NCBI GenBank assembly: GCA_033721095.1
Contig: JAWWBG010000044.1
Coordinates: forward strand, 1-15,166
Length of the DNA: 15,166 bases
Direction of reading: 5' to 3'
Source of the DNA: JAWWBG01 sp033721095
GTDB lineage: Bacteria > Actinomycetota > Nitriliruptoria > Nitriliruptorales > Nitriliruptoraceae
Shown: one piece after another, positions 7,173 to 13,693 of the stretch
How positions within the stretch are numbered: the first letter of the stretch is position 1
How the letters are laid out: the number at the start of each line of letters is the position of its first letter
Position numbers and translations under genes: made by a program
Notes under the pieces: generated by a model
What the model was told of the DNA's origin: nothing
The model's input: only the letters and a program-made list of their open reading frames with translations
Database searches by the model: none

Positions 7173-8527
7173 ACGGTCTTCCCACGATGCAGCCACGACC
7201 GACCCTGGCGGGACCAGCCCCCTGGACGTTCCCGGAGGTGGAGGACACGGCGGTCGACGGCATCCGCCTTGCGAGCTGCCACCTCGCAGGCCACCCGCTC
7301 GTGGCCGTGCAGGTGCATCTCGATGTCCCGGTGACGGTCGATCCACCCGGCCAGGAGGGCCTTGCAGCCCTGCTGGCCAAGGGGCTCAAGGAAGGGACCC
7401 GCCGGCTCGATGCGCAGGCCTTCGACACGGCCGTCGAGCTCCTGGGCGCTCGAATCGCGACCACTGCGGGCCACGGCGGCCTCCGTGCGTCCGTTTCTGC
7501 CCCTGCCGATCGTGTCGCTGATGCCGTCGATCTGTTGACGGAGGCCATCGTCGAGCCGCGACTGCGGGACGAGGACCTGGTGCGGCTTCGGGCCAACCGA
7601 CTGGACGAGATCACCAGCCAGGAGGCCGATCCCGAAACGCGGGCCTGGATGTTGCAACGACCACGACTGTGGGACCCCGCCGACCGACGTTCGGTGGCGG
7701 CGGCCGGCTCGCGCGAGTCGGTGGCCGCGCTCGAGCCCGACGCGGTCCGCGACACCCACGGGACGCACGTCCGGCGTGGCGGCGCGACGCTCGTCGTCGT
7801 GGGTGACCTCGCCAACGTCGATGTCGGCACGATGGCAGAACAGCTGGCCGCCCGCCTGCCTGAGGATCCGCGCCCTCGGACCGACGCACCGGCACCGAAG
7901 CCGACGGGTGGCGCTCGTGCCGTGGTCTTCCACCGGCCGGGATCCGTGCAGACGGCGCTCGAGTTCGGCCGCGTCGGTCCGGGACGAGGCGTTGCGGATT
8001 GGCCGGCGCTCGTGGTGGCCATGCACGTGCTGGGCGGCACGCTGACCTCGCGGCTCGACGCGGTCCTGCGCGAGGAGAAGGGCTGGACCTACGGCGTGCG
8101 GTCACGCCGCTCCCCCATCCGCGGCGCGTCGGTCCTCACGCTCCTGTCAGGCTCGGTGCAATCCGAGGTCACACCCGACGCCGTCGAGGCTGCCTGGCAG
8201 ATCATGGACGAGCTGGCCACGGATGGACCGACGACCGATGAGACGCACAGCGCCGTCGCCTACCTGGCGGGCGTGCAGCCGCTGACCTACGAGACCCCCC
8301 GGGCCGTTGCCGGTGCGATCGGGTCGTGCCTGGCCAACGACCTGCCGCTCGACCACGTCGGCGCCGAGATCGCGGCCCTCCGTGACGTGACCGTCGACGA
8401 GGCGACCGCGGCCGCACGGACGCACCTTCAGCTCGCGGACACCGTCCTGGTGGCGGTTGGCGATGCCGACCAGATTGGCCCGGCGCTCGAGGGCCGCGTC
8501 GGCACGGTGGAGCGACTCGAGGACTGA
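7169..8527 (+). CDS. M16 family peptidase-like partner subunit, zinc site lost
   Basis: This 452-residue protein has the M16 fold but no HxxEH: where the catalytic subunit has HLFEH, it reads GLAALLAKGLKEGT. The C-terminal half keeps SRLDAVLREEKGWTYGVRS (around residue 295), matching the Arg/Tyr substrate-binding element of M16 enzymes, which is degraded in the first subunit. In known two-chain M16B proteases one chain supplies zinc and the other this Arg/Tyr pair, so the two proteins probably form an active heterodimer. The GTG start at 7169 lies inside the previous stop codon, with GAGG 7 bases upstream, so translation is coupled. An ATG at 7187 is the alternative start. No signal peptide is visible. 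The protein is about 450 residues, as usual for the family. The substrate is unknown; processing or clearance of peptides is the usual role. Confidence 0.9.
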   Translation: MNGLPTMQPRPTLAGPAPWTFPEVEDTAVDGIRLASCHLAGHPLVAVQVHLDVPVTVDPPGQEGLAALLAKGLKEGTRRLDAQAFDTAVELLGARIATTAGHGGLRASVSAPADRVADAVDLLTEAIVEPRLRDEDLVRLRANRLDEITSQEADPETRAWMLQRPRLWDPADRRSVAAAGSRESVAALEPDAVRDTHGTHVRRGGATLVVVGDLANVDVGTMAEQLAARLPEDPRPRTDAPAPKPTGGARAVVFHRPGSVQTALEFGRVGPGRGVADWPALVVAMHVLGGTLTSRLDAVLREEKGWTYGVRSRRSPIRGASVLTLLSGSVQSEVTPDAVEAAWQIMDELATDGPTTDETHSAVAYLAGVQPLTYETPRAVAGAIGSCLANDLPLDHVGAEIAALRDVTVDEATAAARTHLQLADTVLVAVGDADQIGPALEGRVGTVERLED

Positions 8528-8579
8528 CACCTCACCAGAAGACGGTCCCGAAACCCTCGAATTCCACGGCTTTGCCCCG

Positions 8580-8627
8580 AAAATGGGTGGAGCCCCGTCC
8601 GGTCTTCTCAGTCCGAGCGGGGCTCCT
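8580..8627 (-). terminator. Intrinsic terminator on the minus strand
   Basis: Read on the minus strand, GGAGCCCCG (8627-8619) pairs perfectly with CGGGGCTCC (8598-8590) across a 20-base loop, followed by ACCCA and five T (8584-8580). On the plus strand the hairpin has no T-run, so it points to a minus-strand transcript. No minus-strand protein gene lies upstream, which supports the RNA gene at 8580-8964. Confidence 0.6.
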
Positions 8628-8964
8628 GGCGCGAACGGTTTGAAGCGTCCGCTGCCGTTTCGAACACCCGCCGGAGCGAGCGCTCGAGGTCCGAAAGACT
8701 CCCGCCGAAGCGTTTTGCCTCCCGGCCGGTCGACCACCGGAGTGGCCTCCCGGTCCCGATCACCAGCGCAGTGGTGCTCGGGGTCGTGACCCTTGCGAGT
8801 CACCAGGCGGGGTCTGCGCTCCCACCTGCGCCGGGGTCCTCCCTCGCGGGCGGTCCGACATTTCCCGACTGGACCGCGGGGGCCTTCCTCGGGTTCCCGG
8901 TCCGGACCCCGGAGGGTCCTTCCCGGTGCCACCTTCCTTGCCGTTTCCGGCCTCTCCGGTGACG
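8580..8964 (-). ncRNA. Candidate structured non-coding RNA, about 385 nt, unassigned
   Basis: No convincing protein is encoded here; the frames give Gly/Pro/Arg-rich low-complexity text. The minus strand instead shows consecutive hairpins: 8961-8930 (CACC/GGTG outside, GCCG-GAAA-CGGC inside), 8926-8897 (CCGG outside, GGACCC-TCCG-GGGTCC inside), 8877-8850 (7-bp stem), 8803-8786 (GTGAC/GTCAC), 8782-8755 (CCCGA/TCGGG plus CACCA/TGGTG, 10 pairs around one mismatch), 8747-8732 (GGCCAC-TCCG-GTGGTC), 8712-8703 (CGC-TTCG-GCG), 8663-8633 and the terminator. Three UNCG loops and one GNRA loop occur on this strand only, which gives direction. A promoter-like pair just upstream places the start next to the first hairpin. 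I could not match it to RNase P RNA, tmRNA, SRP RNA or 6S RNA. Structure is read by eye, and function is unknown. Confidence 0.5.
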
Positions 8965-8970
8965 GGGCGA

Positions 8971-8999
8971 ACAATGCCATGCGGCCAATCGGAGTGCAA
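8971..8999 (-). promoter_or_regulatory. Candidate promoter of the structured RNA
   Basis: On the minus strand TTGCAC (8999-8994) and CATTGT (8976-8971) are separated by exactly 17 bases. Each matches its consensus in only three positions, but the key TTG of -35 and the A2 and T6 of -10 are kept. The predicted start is near 8964, three bases before the first hairpin begins at 8961. Taken alone it is weak; the fit with the RNA structure supports it. Confidence 0.35.
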
Positions 9000-9141
9000 C
9001 GGATTCGCCGATATTGGTCAGCCCGCGCACGGCCGAGTCACGGCGTGCGCGCAATCCTGTGAACAACCCTGTTGACGAGCCGTGGATGACGGGCCGAAGC
9101 TGTGGACATGCGGGCCGGGACGAGCCGGACGGCGTTTCGGC

Positions 9142-9167
9142 CCAACCCTCGGCCTAGGGTTGGCGCC
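9142..9167 (+). promoter_or_regulatory. Leaderless-type -10 box and 8-bp dyad before the 9168 gene
   Basis: TAGGGT (9155-9160) fits the TAnnnT -10 pattern and ends 7 bases before the ATG at 9168, the distance expected for a transcript starting at the start codon. The box overlaps the right arm of an inverted repeat, CCAACCCT (9142-9149) and AGGGTTGG (9156-9163), which could be an operator. No ribosome site is present before this ATG, in agreement with a leaderless message. From 9000 to 9141 I see only the DnaA-box-like words noted among the findings. Confidence 0.5.
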
Positions 9168-9545
9168 ATGAGCGACCCGCTGACCTCCCGTGTGCGCGCC
9201 CTCGTGACCTGGCCCATTCGGCTGACGTACGAGGTCGTCGAGATTCCCCAGACCCTCCGCAACATCCGGCTCGCCTCCCAGCGCATCGGGCCCGCCATCG
9301 ACGAGGTCTCCGACTTTGCGTCACGCGCCGAGGGCCTGGCCAACGAGCTGGAGTCGACGTTGGCGGATCTCGGGCTGGTGGCCAGGACGCTGGGGACTTT
9401 GACCACCCAGGCCAAGGTCGTCAACGACCAGTGGCGGCGAACGATGGGACGAATGCCGATCGTTGGCCGCGTGGCCGCCGAGATCGAGCGCACCGCCGCC
9501 CAGCTCGGGGCCGTTGACGACGACCCGACCGAGGGCGAGCAGTAG
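9168..9545 (+). CDS. Small helical protein, possible coiled coil, function unknown
   Basis: This 125-residue protein has no family I can name. Residues 1-30 hold a mildly hydrophobic stretch (VRALVTWPIRLTYEVVEIP). Residues about 32-105 are predicted by eye to be long helices with heptad-like spacing (IGPAIDEVSDFASRAEGLANELESTLADL). The end is acidic (DDDPTEGEQ). There is no cysteine, signal peptide or full transmembrane helix. It opens a three-gene operon; its stop shares one base with the GTG of the sulfotransferase, so it may help that enzyme, for example as a scaffold or membrane anchor, but this is inference. Base and codon use match the neighbours, and the start is supported by the leaderless-type -10 box. 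An in-frame start at 9102 would add 22 residues without support. Confidence 0.75.
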   Translation: MSDPLTSRVRALVTWPIRLTYEVVEIPQTLRNIRLASQRIGPAIDEVSDFASRAEGLANELESTLADLGLVARTLGTLTTQAKVVNDQWRRTMGRMPIVGRVAAEIERTAAQLGAVDDDPTEGEQ

Positions 9546-10771
9546 TGCCGGCCCTCGACCGGCCGCCCGCAGCGCGGGCGATCAACGGCCTCGGGCGCCT
9601 CCTCCAGAAGGTTGGCCTCGCCCCCATCCTCGACCCGGACAAGATCCTCGAAACTGCCGCAGAAAGGGCAGGATCAGCCGATTTCGGGTCCGAGACGTTC
9701 CTCGAGGGCTATCGGCGGCTGGCAGAGGAACTCGACGCTGGGGCTCGCCTGAACACGATCGGGCGACTCGCGGCCCGTACGCGCCTGTTGACGCTGCTCG
9801 AGACGCGCCAGCGGCTGCTGGACTGGCGGCAGGAGCATCCCGAGGTCGCCGCCCAGTCGATCGAGCGTCCGATCTTCGTGCTCGGGCTGCCACGCACGGG
9901 CACGACGGTCCTCTACGGCCTGCTGGCAGCCAACCCGGCGATGCGCTCGCCGACCTCGTGGGAGGTCGCCCGTCCATTTCCGCCGCCGACGCTGGCCAAT
10001 CGCTTCGACGACCCTCGCATCGCCGAGACCGAGAAGGAGTTCGACCAGTTCCGCAAGGTCGCGCCCGGCATCGACCGGATCCATCCACTCGGCGCCATGC
10101 TCCCGCAGGAGTGCATGGCGATGCACGCCCTGACCTTCGAGTCCTACGAGTTCGTCACGACCTTCCCGGTTCCCTCGTACTGGGAGTGGCTGCGGACCCG
10201 CGACCTGGTCACGGCCTACGAGATGCAGCGGCTGTTCCTCCAGCACCTGCAGTCCGGGTACGGCGGCGAGCACTGGATCCTCAAGACGCCGGGGCACCTG
10301 CTGTGGCTGGACACGCTGCTGGAGGTCTTCCCCGACGCGCTGATCGTGCAGACCCACCGCAACCCGTCCACCGTGATGGCGTCGGTGAGCAGCCTCATGT
10401 ACGCACTGCGGAGTGCCGTCAGCGATCACGTCGATCCGCACGAGGTCGGCCGTGACCAGCTCGACACGTGGACATGGGGCCTGGAGCGCACCATGGAGGC
10501 GAGGAAGAAGCTGCCAGCGGAGCGGGTCGTCGACGTGCACTTCACCGACACGGTGAACCGGCCGGTCGAGACGGTCGCGAGGATCTACGAGCACTTCGGC
10601 CTCGAGCTGACTGCGGCCGTCGAGCAGGGTGTGCGCGACTACCTGGCCGAGAACCCGCGCACCAAGCACGGCGTGCACACCTACACGTTGGACGAGTTCG
10701 GGATCGATCCGGACGAGGCCGACAACGCGTTTGCGGGCTATCGCGAACGGTTCGGCGTGGACGATGGCTGA
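9545..10771 (+). CDS. Sulfotransferase family protein
   Basis: This 408-residue enzyme probably transfers sulfate from PAPS to a hydroxyl of a small molecule or lipid. The 5'-phosphosulfate loop is LPRTGTT at 115-121, preceded by the strand PIFVLG. The 3'-phosphate site is HRNPSTVMAS at 271-280 (Arg272 and Ser280 as candidate ligands). The HWILKTPGHL segment near 243-252 is characteristic of the actinobacterial sulfotransferase group rather than of carbohydrate sulfotransferases. An N-terminal helical region of about 105 residues, also typical of this group, precedes the catalytic domain. The GTG start at 9545 shares a base with the stop of the small gene and has GAGGGCGAG upstream. The last 8 bases overlap the DUF1214 gene, indicating one transcript and coupled translation. 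The substrate is unknown. Confidence 0.88.
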   Translation: MPALDRPPAARAINGLGRLLQKVGLAPILDPDKILETAAERAGSADFGSETFLEGYRRLAEELDAGARLNTIGRLAARTRLLTLLETRQRLLDWRQEHPEVAAQSIERPIFVLGLPRTGTTVLYGLLAANPAMRSPTSWEVARPFPPPTLANRFDDPRIAETEKEFDQFRKVAPGIDRIHPLGAMLPQECMAMHALTFESYEFVTTFPVPSYWEWLRTRDLVTAYEMQRLFLQHLQSGYGGEHWILKTPGHLLWLDTLLEVFPDALIVQTHRNPSTVMASVSSLMYALRSAVSDHVDPHEVGRDQLDTWTWGLERTMEARKKLPAERVVDVHFTDTVNRPVETVARIYEHFGLELTAAVEQGVRDYLAENPRTKHGVHTYTLDEFGIDPDEADNAFAGYRERFGVDDG

Positions 10772-11915
10772 AACCCCCGAAAACGTGCAGGAATCGCCGT
10801 CGGCGGCCGCGTGGCGGCGGTTCCTGGAGCGCCTGGAGGAGGCCGGCGAGGTCGTGAGCGGGCCGCTGGGCGCGATCGACGAACGGGACCGGGCCGAGGG
10901 CCACCGCCACCTGTTGCGGCTGGTCTCGATCGCGTCCGAGATGCTGCTCGAGAAGGGGGACACCGACCATCCCGAGTTCATCCGATGGATGAACGCCCAC
11001 CGCAAGATGCTGGGCGACAACCCCCACACGATCTACGACGTCGCGATCATCGACCCGGACACCACCTACGTGATCCGGGGCACGATGGGCACGCCGACCT
11101 ACCTGGGCGTCTGCGCCTACGGGACGGCCGAGGGCGGGGCACGTCGGATCGTCGGCAACGTCGACGACACCGACATCGGCGTGGTCAATGGGCGCTTCGA
11201 GGTCTGGGTGGCGCCGGAGGGCTCGGCCCACGTGCCCGACGGCGCGGCCGTGCTCACCCTCGAACCCGATGCGACCGACGTCCTGGTGCGCCAGTACTTC
11301 CACGACCCGGCCAGCCAGGTCGAGGCCACCTACACGATCGAGGCCGTTCCGGATCCGGGTCCCTCACGTCCGCTGACCGAGGACGAGCTCGTTCGGCGCC
11401 TGGACGCCGTCGGCGCGTACGTGCGTGACATCGTCGAGGTCGAGGCCACCCTGTCGGCCCTCATGGCCACGGCCACCCCCGGGCTGCTGCGCCACGGCGA
11501 CGACTACACCGACCTCGAGGGCGAGCAGGCACCACCGCCGATCGACCCGACGGTCGTCGCCAAGGCGATGCCCAGCCCATCGATCCAGTACTCGGGCTCG
11601 TGGGTCGACGACCTCGGCGAGCACGAGCAGGTCGTCGTCAGCGGCGCACTCCCCACCTGCCGCTACTTCTCGATCCAGCTGCTCAACCGCTGGATGGAGT
11701 CGGGCAACTGGACGACAGCGCGCGTCTTCGTGACCGACCGGGACCTCGAGGTCGTCAACGGCCGATTCCGGGCCGTCATCGCGCACGCCGACCCGGGCGA
11801 GGGCACGTGGATCGACACCAACGGGTGGACGAGCTTCTCGATCGCGGTCCGAGCCCTGGGCGCCGACGACCCCATGGAGATCGACTTCACGCGCGAGGCG
11901 CGACCGACCGCCTGA
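10764..11915 (+). CDS. DUF1214 domain-containing protein
   Basis: This 383-residue protein carries a C-terminal DUF1214 region, with the recognisable CRYFSIQLLNRWMESGNW segment near residues 296-313 and strand-rich text to the end (RVFVTDRDLEVVNGRFRAVIAHADP, WIDTNGWTSFSI). Residues 80-200 also look strand-rich (IYDVAIIDPDTTYVIRGTMGTPTYLG), consistent with two beta-sandwich parts. The N-terminal 60 residues are helical and charged. No signal peptide or membrane helix is visible. The family has no settled biochemical role; homologues are common in mycobacteria and relatives, often near lipid or sulfotransferase genes. The ATG at 10764 overlaps the sulfotransferase by 8 bases, so a joint pathway is likely. 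It converges on the dodecin gene with 23 bases between stops. Confidence 0.85.
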   Translation: MAETPENVQESPSAAAWRRFLERLEEAGEVVSGPLGAIDERDRAEGHRHLLRLVSIASEMLLEKGDTDHPEFIRWMNAHRKMLGDNPHTIYDVAIIDPDTTYVIRGTMGTPTYLGVCAYGTAEGGARRIVGNVDDTDIGVVNGRFEVWVAPEGSAHVPDGAAVLTLEPDATDVLVRQYFHDPASQVEATYTIEAVPDPGPSRPLTEDELVRRLDAVGAYVRDIVEVEATLSALMATATPGLLRHGDDYTDLEGEQAPPPIDPTVVAKAMPSPSIQYSGSWVDDLGEHEQVVVSGALPTCRYFSIQLLNRWMESGNWTTARVFVTDRDLEVVNGRFRAVIAHADPGEGTWIDTNGWTSFSIAVRALGADDPMEIDFTREARPTA

Positions 11916-11938
11916 AACGTCCTTGCGACGGAGGCTCG

Positions 11939-12148
11939 TCAGGCGTCGTACTTGAACGAGACGCTCACCTTGGCCCGATAGGACTTGACCTTGCCGTCCT
12001 CGATGGCGACATCGAGCCGGGTGACCTCGGCGATCCGCAGGTCGCGCAGCGACTCACCGGCGCGATCGATGGCCGCGGCCGTCGCCGCTTCCCACGAGTC
12101 GGGGCTGGTGCCCACCAGCTCGATGACCTTGTAGACGCTCTCGGACAT
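11939..12148 (-). CDS. Dodecin family flavin-binding protein
   Basis: This 69-residue protein has the full dodecin length and pattern: SVYKVIELVGTSPDSWEAA (strand, then start of the helix), SLRDLRIAEVTRLDV and YRAKVSVSFKYD (two strands). Dodecins form twelve-subunit shells that store or buffer flavins. Many members have a Trp stacking on the flavin in a DWFEV segment; here the aligned text is RIAEV, with Ile39 in the Trp position, as in a branch whose members end in YRAKVKVSFKY. Ligand binding may therefore differ. The ATG at 12148 has GGAGG 6 bases upstream; an in-frame start at 12187 is less likely. It is separated by 72 bases from the dehydrogenase upstream on the same strand, so it may have its own promoter or share that transcript. 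Confidence 0.92.
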   Translation of the reverse strand: MSESVYKVIELVGTSPDSWEAATAAAIDRAGESLRDLRIAEVTRLDVAIEDGKVKSYRAKVSVSFKYDA

Positions 12149-12220
12149 GCTGACCTCCGGGTCGATCCAACCGGTCGACTCTCGCACGGCGCGGCGAGAC
12201 CGTCAAGGCCCCACTGGGCG

Positions 12221-13027
12221 TCAGGAAGGCTTGTCCGTGCGTTCCTCGTGGTCGGCGACGCTGCGGAAGAACAGGCTCCCGAGCCGGCGCGGCGCCTGGG
12301 CCATCATCGCCAGCGGCGCCATCAGCCGGGGCACCCGAACCTCGGCCTTGTTCTTGAGGATGCCCTCGATCACCGCGTCGAGGAAGTCCTCCATCGTCGC
12401 AGCGCTCGGATCCCGACCATTCGTGGCCTCCGACAGCTCGCGCAGGGGGCCGTAGGCCTTGGCCCGGTCGTCCATGTCGGTCTTGACCGAGGCGAGGACC
12501 ACCGTCGTCAGGTCGATCGGCTGGTCCCGGAGGTCCGCCCGCAGGCCGGCCGTGAAGTGCGCCAAGCCGGCCTTCGAGGCCGCATATGACGCAAGGCCGG
12601 GAGGGGCGAACACGCCGGCCATCGACGAGATGTTGACGATGTGGCCGCACCCGCGCTCGAGCATGGCGGGCAGGACGAGTCGGCACAGGTGCATGGGCGC
12701 CAGCAGGTTCAGCGTGATGACCTGGTCGATCTCGTCGAGCGTGCGGTCGACGAACCAGCCCACGTTCTCGACGGCCGCGTTGTTGACGAGGATGTCGATC
12801 GGGCCGTCGTCGGTGATGGCATCGATGAGGTCGGGGATCGAACCGAGGTCGCCCAGGTCGGCGGGATAGGCGTCCCCTCCGAGCTCCTCGGCCAACAGCT
12901 CGATGCGATCGGCGCTGCGCGCAACCAGTGCGACCCGGCCGCCCTCGGCGGTGACGCGGCGCGCGAGTGCCTCGCCGATTCCCTTCGAGGCGCCCGTGAT
13001 GAGGACTCGTCGGCCCTTGATCTTCAC
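12221..13027 (-). CDS. Short-chain dehydrogenase/reductase (SDR)
   Basis: This 268-residue protein is an NAD(P)-dependent SDR of the classical type. The cofactor loop is TGASKGIG at 11-18, NNAA is at 82-85, and the catalytic residues are Ser135, Tyr148 and Lys152 (YAASK), with the expected 13-residue Ser-Tyr spacing. Arg37 in the ARSADR segment after the second strand suggests NADP preference, as inference. The C-terminal tail (LKNKAEVRVPRLMAPLAMMAQAPRRLGSLFF) is basic and hydrophobic, as in SDRs that act on lipid-like substrates near membranes. The GTG at 13027 is chosen because GGAGGG lies 6 bases upstream and the Rossmann fold begins at once; a longer open frame upstream to 13279 reads as low-quality text. 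The substrate is unknown. It is divergent from the VOC gene at 13185. Confidence 0.93.
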   Translation of the reverse strand: MKIKGRRVLITGASKGIGEALARRVTAEGGRVALVARSADRIELLAEELGGDAYPADLGDLGSIPDLIDAITDDGPIDILVNNAAVENVGWFVDRTLDEIDQVITLNLLAPMHLCRLVLPAMLERGCGHIVNISSMAGVFAPPGLASYAASKAGLAHFTAGLRADLRDQPIDLTTVVLASVKTDMDDRAKAYGPLRELSEATNGRDPSAATMEDFLDAVIEGILKNKAEVRVPRLMAPLAMMAQAPRRLGSLFFRSVADHEERTDKPS

Positions 13028-13053
13028 CTGCGCGCCCTCCGACCGTCGCCTCG

Positions 13054-13059
13054 ACGCTA
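13054..13059 (-). promoter_or_regulatory. Candidate -10 box of the SDR gene
   Basis: On the minus strand TAGCGT (TAnnnT type) lies 26 bases before the GTG at 13027. It sits in TGGCTAGCGTCG (13063-13052), the same 12-mer found upstream of the luciferase-like gene at 5799. No clear -35 box is seen. Confidence 0.35.
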
Positions 13060-13184
13060 GCCATCCGGCTCCGCCATCAGCGATCCGGTCGGCGCGTGAC
13101 GACCTGGCGCCGGGGGCTTCCGACGACCGGAATAGGGCGGGCAACCGGGGTCGTTGGTGCCCTCGACAACACGGAGCACGACGA

Positions 13185-13670
13185 ATGAACCAAGCGAGCG
13201 CGGACACCCAGCTGCGGGGTCGCGTCCAGGAGCTCGGCCACCTGGTCCTGTACGTCTCCGACCTCGAACGGTCCCGCACGTTCTATCGCGACGTCCTCGG
13301 CTGGCCGGAGGTTTCGCCGGACGTTCCCGGGATGCCGGCCGCCGCGTTCACCGGCGGCTCCACGCACCACGAGCTGCTGCTGATCGAGGTGGGACCGACC
13401 GCGACGCCGATCCCGAGCGGCCGTCGGCTCGGGCTCTACCACTTCGGCCTCAAGGTCGGCGACTCCGATGACGACCTGCGCGCCGCCTTGGCGCGACTGC
13501 GTGAAGCCGGTGTGCGGATCGTGGGCGCGACCGACCATCACGTGACCCACAGTCTCTACATCCTCGACCCGGACGGCAACGAGATCGAGCTGTACATCGA
13601 CGTCCCGGGCGTCGACTGGCGTGAGGACCCGGCGCTGCTGCTCGAGCCACCTCGCCCCCTGGCCCTCTGA
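13185..13670 (+). CDS. VOC superfamily (glyoxalase/bleomycin resistance/dioxygenase fold) protein
   Basis: This 161-residue protein has two beta-alpha-beta-beta-beta modules of the vicinal oxygen chelate fold. The first module begins ELGHLVLYVSDLERSRTFYRD, and the second begins LYHFGLKVGDSDDDL and ends LDPDGNEIELYID. Candidate metal ligands are His19, His86 and Glu135, with His62 or Glu63 (HHELLLIEV) as a possible fourth, so a metal-dependent dioxygenase or lyase is plausible. The text ATDHHVTHSLYILDPDGN is usual for extradiol-dioxygenase-like members. The substrate cannot be named. The ATG at 13185 has GGAG 9 bases upstream; the open frame before it reads as non-protein text. The gene is divergent from the SDR and converges on the TfoX-like gene with 23 bases between stops. 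Confidence 0.9.
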   Translation: MNQASADTQLRGRVQELGHLVLYVSDLERSRTFYRDVLGWPEVSPDVPGMPAAAFTGGSTHHELLLIEVGPTATPIPSGRRLGLYHFGLKVGDSDDDLRAALARLREAGVRIVGATDHHVTHSLYILDPDGNEIELYIDVPGVDWREDPALLLEPPRPLAL

Positions 13671-13693
13671 GCCATCGGCATTGCCCTGCTGGG

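Noticed and set aside
8580..8964. RNase P RNA, tmRNA or SRP RNA
   Set aside because: The size fits RNase P RNA and tmRNA, and GAGGAAGG resembles the first conserved RNase P block. However, the ACAGAA-type block and other RNase P core segments are missing, there is no tRNA-like end with CCA or tag frame, and no SRP GGAAGGNAGCAGCC segment. An Infernal run would settle it.
8147..8980. 277-residue open frame on the minus strand across the gap
   Set aside because: It runs into the antisense of the second M16 gene and has Gly/Pro/Arg-rich low-complexity text; open frames of this length are common by chance at this GC content.
8793..9062. 89-residue plus-strand frame in the gap
   Set aside because: Arg/Ser/Pro-rich with no recognised motif and no ribosome site; it overlaps the RNA candidate.
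12144..12185. GTCGA/TCGAC inverted repeat before the dodecin gene
   Set aside because: Only 5-bp arms in a GC-rich segment, too short to support an operator.
13140..13167. Second ECF-type promoter (GGCAACC, 17 bases, CGAC) before the VOC gene
   Set aside because: The -10 word has a mismatch and the spacing differs by one; a seven-base match to -35 is expected about once or twice in this window by chance.
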